Of a stretch of 64,000 nt of DNA, positions 58,901 to 64,000 are shown one piece after another. The notes under the pieces were generated by a model, which was not told the origin of the DNA, did no database searches, and saw nothing but the letters and a program-made list of their open reading frames with translations. Positions within the stretch are counted from its first letter, which is position 1, and each line of letters begins with the position of its first letter. The stretch is from Paraphoma chrysanthemicola (taxonomy: Eukaryota > Ascomycota > Dothideomycetes > Pleosporales > Phaeosphaeriaceae). The stretch spans positions 1,178,001-1,242,000 of the forward strand of contig JAGMWG010000009.1 of assembly GCA_020744225.1 (NCBI GenBank), in the 5' to 3' direction. Made by a program: the position numbers and the translations under genes.

Positions 58901-59760
58901 ACGCGCAAGTCGATCCACCTGGAAGCAGTGCGCCATCCAGTGGTCCAGTGGGCATGCGTCCCAGTCCACATCTACGTACTACGCACGTATCACTGCAGCG
59001 AGAATCTTCTGGGCGTAATGAGCATTCGCAATCGCACAATGCGGCCTTGTCTTACTCGAATCCTCACACCCCGAACGAGCATCCCGCTCACCAGTCGTCT
59101 CGCGGCCCGACTGGCGTAGCAGAGCCATATAGACCGCGGGATCCACGTGATTTCGAGCCTCGCCACCCGCCAGATCGCGATACTGGTCGTGAGCTAGCGC
59201 ATAGAGCAGATCTACTGCACGAGCAGTTATCAAATACTGCTCTTCGAGCGAACCCAATGCATGAGGATTTACGTTATCAAACACACCAACAGGATCGCAG
59301 TTTCGTGTCACAACGCTCGCATACGCCACTCTCGAGGCCGGAACATGGCCAGGCTCCTACTCTCCAGCATCCACCTCACTCGTCCCTTGGGACGAACAAT
59401 CACTCTTTCTATGGCCAGCGGCCACAGGAAGAGTCGGCACACCCTTTCGCTCCTCGTAGTCTGACTGAGCGTATTCGTGAGGGTCAGGCGCAACAGCAGG
59501 CAGCCATACATCGCGAAGAGTACGCCAGGCGGGAAGGAGAAAGAGAGCGCGAAATAATGCAAATGAGAGATGCACAAATGCGAGAGAATCTGATGAGGAG
59601 GGGTGAGATGCGAGGTCCGTTGCCCCCCGGATCGACATCGGGCCCAGGCCAAGAACAGAGACCGCTTGCTGGACCAAACCCAGGTTCGCACGACTGGGCT
59701 AGTGCAGTGAGACACCAGCAGGATCGGCATCCCAACGAGCGGCATGCATGGCAGCGATGA
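52957..59760 (+). CDS. SNT1/NCoR-like SANT protein of the Set3 complex
   Basis: A single exon encodes 2,267 aa. The N-terminal half is Arg/Gly/Ser/Pro-rich and probably disordered. Around residues 1,080-1,180 comes a basic/acidic helical segment followed by FQREPGQGIFVFHY and a first SANT domain (DDFTEEEHRVMVQNY, then WGKLAEIL and TINHYYATKWG). Around 1,365-1,420 is a second SANT domain (SYWSVSELQDFDKNVAHFG, then DWLAISNHMG, MIKNQYLRL). The two spaced SANT domains and the layout match Snt1, the NCoR-like scaffold of the Set3 histone deacetylase complex. The C-terminal 800 residues are Gln/His/Pro/Ser-rich low complexity, ending in a charged ERIREGQAQQQ-type helix. The start lies in a normal context and no upstream exon is needed. 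Confidence 0.88.
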   Translation: MSTNRYPDNRYPRDRSPPYRDRRPSNFGGGGYPPRGSDSNSRPSTESSGFPPRDPPRGPKSLGDAPRGPATGPPSSAPSAPRDGRGRGFAGRGEDTPLRTAPPLSSGSALNSHSSWRADRERDRDREFDRRERRVTPPRRSPNRESRDPRDQREFAPRDLDINRARRNSRDGPPSAGSTYSDPPLGAGSTYRGGGIGRGRGGRDFAGRGRPFHADDRDRHHDPRERTWRPRSRSPPMRRERDPREERRDERELDRRDRDDRRFVQREYDSYIGPAGAAKSGPRTLDTHRSTGPPDSRYLPGTPTGSAPHSSHHASPSDRLGAQGDSYSRRSSLAIDPSAAKREPGKDEALLASRAEASRERYAPRASSPPAAVPAFGSNVWRASTLDAKPSTAIAPAPKPAVPASSLAAVPPPVPASAAPIIPTAPKASVPAGLIITPPTGPKADRGHDRPAGDGTIPEQRIPPASSSRTESSIPAISPTAPAPAPAPVPASVHVEENVRTEAIAPTSQPTQLSSAVPSAIAPSNPAAASSQIASSISATSAPAKSPPQGPAPKPRPAPVAPQASFRANASPQFPRAPFSSYAPRDASPIAMPSTAGHRPGGVIAASTSPKSLPANIPTGPKADRNQMVARPAPMYPPSERSVFSAPRAPISGGPKSMQWVRPGLIPNRPSIPTKREYPNEDRDRSFGTAPKAPRLDAYPLTNPMQSVQVSKAGSPSGSRTSLTPLEGSRHRERAASAERSVVPSPRPGSIENRRHSDVFMADASPRLVKPSASAASSAPEALQDSDDDLDLDDGDFAGSEAKYNRERELLEAKKIDLSAAHLRAVTPLHEVVLLHCLAIDRQTIVPDVRNDTTISKDVPMHEPTASSRQAEPSREDIAAVPLTPKQEDIEDAVSEEKEERSVAPATAALRLRHGAFSEYDVTPDYSSLPYLGSGPPTPLSDIEQDRPQLPEAVMLAIREKLRKSIEPEHGTQETLQHYATVYRQWRHNTRPMDEERDQEESERQPSAEPSLKATTPDVTTAAMTGLLEPLPAATGRRSHSSRWATELDFEQVIIESLKTAEEERMGKKEKDPRRALADPEKEADLPLEIVESEADRRRYIDTNFQREPGQGIFVFHYEPPEDDFTEEEHRVMVQNYRDQYAKKWGKLAEILYKEVGAERTYKDTINHYYATKWGREYKGKLKGRRKGVGKRGGGVARGRAAIANMERPDPTEDGLPLPLTETGRPRRSAAPTFGGVEADFDPTAATPTPGRARRQTDADGAQDKVARRGKTAKEKGARKAKNMPLAAAPIGSPAKVDRKEKGPGVKTEDDFTKRPLGDMSMPMSMPIHTGLLEDQIMLSNESMSGLPLNIMDRPKAQANARPGPSSYWSVSELQDFDKNVAHFGTDWLAISNHMGTKTHTMIKNQYLRLIESGRADLEQVAQEADTRRERGDQLGPPPTPTPAPKRRYESTQTALPRQIAPTPELHKSPLVHSLALQKTTPPQSTTSSRFSTIAQAPAQGKALVAVPGFAPLPEASLASMPSSMPQQQSPPASSQRSQPQQHHALSQHKPQHPGPRAGFFSDETPPRHENRPSSQSSHQSSRTLQQQHASSANRAQEQHQAHLYRSFGHHEREGLTRSDLQQEHDAQHRHQQHSRRISQEMNHHRPFGASGIPPLAPPVRSNSSLRSPEHRPMSYSHSRHSSQAQSLAQQPPEMHHASHNNLASAHQLPPRSTILTPPVKDEQRNPPPPVNAPAQSSSSHPLQSHFGQSSGHSTAVTPAPKPAPEPRKSNLMSLLNDTETEEPRRKKTSDQGPSSHTTTPQQQLPIAPPPAPPPSSQALPQRRTMYEAPPYGQPSYAQQTSLPPSSSSRTIDLTSDAPPNSGGRISMRDGWPQRQQYQPSHSQAAQSASLSSHAGLPQPPFGDARSFNNNHRAIFAQHNAPQHNPSPPPGAVYNSPHMHSRTPSVSGASGQGPRHGIPGSTASQHASTPSGSAQILQPNPYAQVDPPGSSAPSSGPVGMRPSPHLRTTHVSLQRESSGRNEHSQSHNAALSYSNPHTPNEHPAHQSSRGPTGVAEPYRPRDPRDFEPRHPPDRDTGRELAHRADLLHEQLSNTALRANPMHEDLRYQTHQQDRSFVSQRSHTPLSRPEHGQAPTLQHPPHSSLGTNNHSFYGQRPQEESAHPFAPRSLTERIREGQAQQQAAIHREEYARREGEREREIMQMRDAQMRENLMRRGEMRGPLPPGSTSGPGQEQRPLAGPNPGSHDWASAVRHQQDRHPNERHAWQR

Positions 59761-60769
59761 GATGACACAATGAGCACTTGGGATGTCACCACGAGCAACA
59801 CATTTTCCTTGATTCGATAGCACTAAAAGGTGGATACTGAGGGATGGGCTGATGTTGATGGCGTTCATTTGGTTGGGACAAGGCCAACAAGCGGACATTC
59901 GACGAGTTGCATACCCTTTGCCTATGCCTTACTCTTTCCTTAGCTATTCCCAACTGCATTGAAGCGGACAACGTATTGTAGACATGTATGATACCAATTT
60001 CGAGACTATGTATTTTGCAGACATACCATGATACCGCAGACTGTCGACTTCACCCGACATCATTCACAAATATACTCAGATAGGCATAATAGAAACCCGT
60101 CATGTGCTTTAGAATTCATGTAGTGTTGTGTTAATACCTAAGATTGTGCTCTGGCGCTACTAGCTCTCGATTGTATCTGTTGACAGGGGCGGAGTCTGAT
60201 CAGCACAAACATCGCTCATAGCTCGCGGCGGGTCAGGACGAATAGGATTGCTGCAAGCCATGTCGACGAAATGACACATGCGTTATCTATAACCTCGCCG
60301 CCACTTACCGCAGTTCGAAGGGACTATCAATGATCAGTGCATAGTATCGACGCTACAGTTTCTGGGAAACGGCCTTCACACCACCGCCTGCACCATTTGA
60401 GCAGTTGGCACCAAACGAGACCTCACCCGTACAATAAGTACGTCACGCGCCACTGAATGACGTTCCACCTTGCAAGGATTCAGTTTCCATCTCATCTCAA
60501 TCTGCACTGCATTTCCTAGCGTCGACGAGCCGAGCACGGATTGGTGATACCAGTCACGCGTGTTCTGATGTGAGTCTCACTCGGAACGAATGTGCAACAT
60601 TGTTCGTTCCATCGTCTTCATGCTACTGCCTTTGATTTATCGCCTTGAAGTAGGTCAAGGCGAGGTTGATCCATATTGGACATAGTAAGATACATGATGG
60701 CTGGACTAACGGCACTCTGTTGTTATAGCACATTGGCGTCCAATGCTAATTATCTCTATTTGATTCATT
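59761..60769. other. Convergent 3' region between SNT1-like and ankyrin genes
   Basis: About 1.0 kb between two stop codons. No gene, tRNA or repeat could be supported. It marks the change from conserved genes to the NLR-type locus. Confidence 0.5.
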
Positions 60770-62150
60770 TCATAAAATCGCGACTACATCAAGCCGCATC
60801 TTGAACTCAGCCACCTGCTTCGCCGTGCACCCTTCTCGATTCCCAGCCTTCACTTTTGTCCATTTCTTCGTCCCATTGTTGATGAGAAACTTGACAGCGT
60901 CCACTTTGCCATTCTCCGCAGCAAGATGCAAAGCTGTCCACCCATTTTTCAGCGTCGTCTCGTTGAAGTCTTGTCCGTTCTCTTTCAAAGCACCTAGAAC
61001 CTTGGCGTGGCCGCCCTGTGCTGCGAGTAAGAAGGCGGTCCGTCCTCGGTCATCACGAAGTCCAAGAAGCTCGCGGTCTCGTTGTAAGAGTAGCTTCAAC
61101 GCCCCGACTTTGTTGCAAAGGGCAGCAATATGTAGAGGCGTATGCCCTTCTGTGTTCTTAATTCGCAAATCAATTCCACCTGCTGTGAGCAAGGTTTTCA
61201 TAATTTTCGAACTGCCATGTTGGGCCGCTAGATGAGCTGCAGTCCATTTCCGAGGTGTTAGAGCATTGATTGGGTACTCATTTTTCTGGACAAGATGCGT
61301 GACTTGTTCTGGTACCCCAAAAGCAACTGCCCAATGCAAAGGGTTCCTAGGCCCTGGTCCCATTGACCTGTCGTTGGTCGGCTTCGTGGAATGCGGATCG
61401 TTTTGACGCGCAATCATCTCGTCACGATAGTCTTTGCACAGCTGGTGGTGCTCGTCGAGCTCTTTGATTTGTCCGACCCAATCGTAATGTTTCATGAGGT
61501 TTTTGATAAACTGCCAGTCGCCATATAGGGATATGGTTAGCTGCGCAGAGGCCAACAGTAGCGTCTTGTACAGGCCAATGTACAGCATGTGCAGGTTCCT
61601 CTTAAGGTCACGCATGTGGGGATCGTCGCCGGGTGCCTTCTTGATACGATCTGGACTAGTTGCGTGCAACACAGTGTAGTGCGCCACCTTTCTAGCTAGC
61701 TCGAACATAGACTCCTTTTCTGACTTATACAGCTGATGCACCTGTGTTCAAACGTGAGTGCTATTTCACAACACGAGGAAGTAGGATAAAGCGTACTGAA
61801 AAGGCAAGAAATAGGGCAGCAGCAGGAATTGCGACGTATGGCCCTGCAACATTCGCGCCCGCGGACACGAGTTCTTGGATTGTGAGCATGTTGTCGCATA
61901 TCTTCCCGACTTTTTCGGAGGACCGACTGGCAACTAGAGCTTGCGATCGCCTCTTGATCAAATTTTGGAGTTGCTTGTAGCCATCTTCGGACCGCACTTT
62001 CAGCTTCGGCTTGCCCAATTGCTCTTTCAAGATTGTATTGAGTTTTTGAAGACGCTCTTTGCCCTTTTCATCCTCGCCAAGAGCATTATAGGCTTCTTTC
62101 CAGAGATTCGGCGTGTGCTTGCCGAACTTGCTACTTTCAGAATCCGGCAT
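60770..62150 (-). CDS. NACHT-less NLR-type N-domain plus ankyrin repeats
   Basis: Two exons (62,150-61,797 and 61,741-60,770) encode 441 aa. Residues about 10-230 resemble the helical N-terminal domain found before NACHT in NWD-type fungal NLRs: LWKEAYNAL at the start, a hydrophobic AGPYVAIPAAALFLAF stretch, then YKSEKESMFELARKV and LYIGLYKTLLLASAQL. No Walker A or NACHT follows. Instead about five ankyrin repeats begin at residue 251 (NPLHWAVAFG, TAAHLAAQHG, TPLHIAALCN, TAFLLAAQGG, TALHLAAENG) and run to the end. The frame is open to a Met at 62,255, but I start at PDSESSKF, just before the domain. It may be a decoy, helper or truncated NLR paralogue; it lies 345 bp downstream of an NLR on the same strand. 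Confidence 0.75.
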
Positions 62151-62495
62151 ATGTGGTAAGCAGACGATGGCTGAAAGATACAATTCAAAGATGAGCAGAA
62201 GCTCCAGACGTCTCTGTTCGCAAAGATTGCATAGCTCCACGATCGCGCTTATCAATGAACCTCAGCACTTCAACAAGTCCGGCCCTTGCATCGATCTGAT
62301 TGGTGGGTCATATTAGACACTAGGGTGGGGTCAACCACGACACGAGTTTTGGCCCCAAGTGGGACGCCTGACACCCAACTAGCTCGCATGATGCTGAAGA
62401 AAGAACTTGTAGCAAAGTGCAAGAATACATATGTATGAGAATGCAATCCATTGTTTCGTTCTGTTGTACTTTGCAAAATGCCTGAATGCCCTCCA
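62151..62495. other. Spacer between NLR and ankyrin genes
   Basis: This 345-bp region carries the NLR 3' end and the ankyrin gene promoter. The frame of the ankyrin gene stays open to 62,255. Nothing else is visible. Confidence 0.45.
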
Positions 62496-64000
62496 TCATC
62501 GTCCCCGTTCGTGTAGCTTCTGGTGTCTCTTGCAGTCATTGAGACGCGTAAAAGCTTTGCCACATTCTGGACACTCATGCTCTCTTTCACCACGATGGCT
62601 CTTTTCGTGATTTTTTCGGGCGAAGTTCCGCGTGAAGGTCTTGCCGCAAAAGACACATGCATGGTCCGACTTGGCCTGTTTTGAGGTCGATGAGGTGAAT
62701 GTCTCAGCAAGATCGCTCAATTCCGGATGGAAGGATCTTGTGTGGTTCTTGAGATCTTTCTCATTCGAGAACCCCTCCGCGCCTAAACAATCTGACACGT
62801 CGCATTGGAAGGGGCGATCGTGAATGTTGACGTGCCTTTTCTTGGATCTCGCATCTACGAATCCTTGGGAGAAGTATCTGCACGTAATCTTGGTGCACTT
62901 GTATCTCCGATTTTCGTCGTAGAACTTGCGGTATGCATCTTTTTCGGTCATGTCGAGCTTGTCAGGAAGCTCCTCAAGCAGCTTTCGGTTGCGTTCCAGT
63001 GCATCTGCGAGACTTTTGATGCTTATCTTGTGTCTCGCATCGAAGCCTTTCTGCTGGAATGTGTAGATATGAGATGTAAGACACAGCAGAGCTTCGTGGA
63101 AAGAGTATCGTTCGAAGACATCACAAGTCGTTTTGCAGTCTTGCACGATATTGCTACCCCATTCCTCGTCTTCGTAACGGGTCATGAAATCATCGATCGC
63201 AGTAGCAAGCTGTCTTAGATGTTCGTCAGGAGCAACTGCTTCAGCCAAGAACCTTCGACCATTGTTTACAAAAGCGTTGACGTGGTGGAACCTAGCCACT
63301 CGTAAGAGATTAAACATTTAGATGATAGGTCGCAAAGAAATTGTTTACCATTTCGCAACTGCGTAGTCCTGGAAAGCGAAATGTCCTTTCAGCATGAACC
63401 GGCGGAGCTCTTGTTGATCATCCTGATCATCGAATTCGAAGCATGGAAATGTCAGGTACTGAAGACACAGGATAGCAAGTTCGCATTCTATCGTAGGCTC
63501 GTGGATATCCTTAGTAATTTTCGTGATGTAGCTAGGGAGGTTAGTTTCAGGGCAGTCTTAAGCATTGGCCGCTTACGTTTTCGCTGTGCTATGTACCAGC
63601 GCAGCTCGATCTCCAGACATGAGTACCAAAGACCCGCATATTTCGTTGATATGCTTCCGCAGGTGCCGATTATCGTACTCGATTGTCTGACTATCAGTGT
63701 CAATCGATAGTGCAACCTGTATCTCTTTCCATGTGAGTTGACGTTTTGCGCATACCATCCATCCAAGTAGCTTTTTCGCATCTTCCCAGTCCTCCGGAGT
63801 GGAAGTTTGTTTGATGCGCCTTACTATCCTCTCGTATCTAGTAGCTCGTCAGTCTTCCATAACGAGTAACGAACTCTTTTGGTATGTATACGCTTCTTCG
63901 AGGCCTCGTGGAAAATTCTCGCTTTTGATGGCGTCTATCACGCGTTCCCTCGTGTTCAACTCATATAAGTTAACTAATACTAGCTTGGCGTATAAGAACA
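62496..64000 (-). CDS. NLR (NACHT-type STAND protein) with C2H2 zinc-finger tail, 5' part missing
   Basis: The gene enters from the right edge. Visible exons are (beyond 64,000)-63,892, 63,837-63,577, 63,531-63,349 and 63,291-62,496, with introns of 54, 45 and 57 nt. The first visible exon carries FPRGLEEAYERIVRRIK across a junction, then WMVCAKRQLTWKEIQVAL, EICGSLV and LVHSTAKTYI. These are the winged-helix region found right after NACHT in fungal NLRs. A helical segment follows, then four zinc fingers at the C-terminus: two irregular ones and two canonical C2H2 fingers (CVFCGKTF and CPECGKAF types), ending HERGR. Fungal NLRs act in non-self recognition and programmed cell death. The NACHT P-loop and N-terminal effector domain lie outside the window. 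How many exons precede 64,000 is unknown. Confidence 0.82.

Noticed and set aside
1..64000. tRNA, rRNA or CRISPR features
   Set aside because: I looked for T-loop-like GGTTCRANNCC boxes and regular spaced repeats. Isolated GTTCGAATCC-like matches fall inside coding sequence (for example near 15,600 in the ABC exporter) without a matching A box.

Overview
The window reads as nuclear DNA of a filamentous ascomycete (Pezizomycotina; Dothideomycetes is my best guess). Reasons: short GT-AG introns of about 45-80 nt, CT-rich leaders, ascomycete-type orthologues (SKP1, SNZ-type PDX1, LAS21, SMP3, SNT1, a NACHT-type NLR) and a repeat block that looks heavily altered by repeat-induced point mutation (RIP). 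Gene models below were spliced by eye. Every internal junction was checked for reading phase, and each joined model ends on its stop codon with a length divisible by three.

Layout. 1-7,929 is a very AT-rich, CpA/TpG-poor repeat island. It holds the RIP-riddled 3' half of a Ty3/gypsy chromovirus (RNase H end, integrase, chromodomain) at 1-1,740, an unrecognised degraded coding stretch at about 1,830-2,660, and a 431-bp near-perfect inverted repeat (4,358-4,788 against 5,992-6,422). At about 7.93 kb the composition switches abruptly to normal genic DNA.

7,930-18,833 is an accessory-looking group: a lipocalin-like protein, an EthD-domain protein, a short-chain dehydrogenase, a paraoxonase-like esterase/lactonase and a large ABCC (MRP-type) exporter. 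Together they look like tailoring, detoxification and export functions, but no backbone synthase or regulator is present in the window.

19,974-59,760 is dense housekeeping sequence: complex I subunit NDUFA12 (a seven-exon gene with a 7-nt exon), PGS1 (cardiolipin pathway), SMP3 and LAS21 (two steps of GPI-anchor synthesis), SKP1, PDX1 (vitamin B6), aminopeptidase P, an importin-13/Kap122-type karyopherin, a FUN14-family protein, a RanBP2-type zinc-finger protein, an RBR ubiquitin ligase, a formate/nitrite-family channel, a MATH/USP-like/MORN/RING protein, deoxyhypusine synthase and a giant SNT1-like SANT protein of the Set3 complex.

60,770-64,000 returns to accessory content: a NACHT-less protein with an NLR-type N-terminus and ankyrin repeats, then the 3' part of an NLR whose C-terminus carries C2H2 zinc fingers and which runs off the window. 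I saw no tRNA, rRNA, CRISPR array or telomeric repeat.
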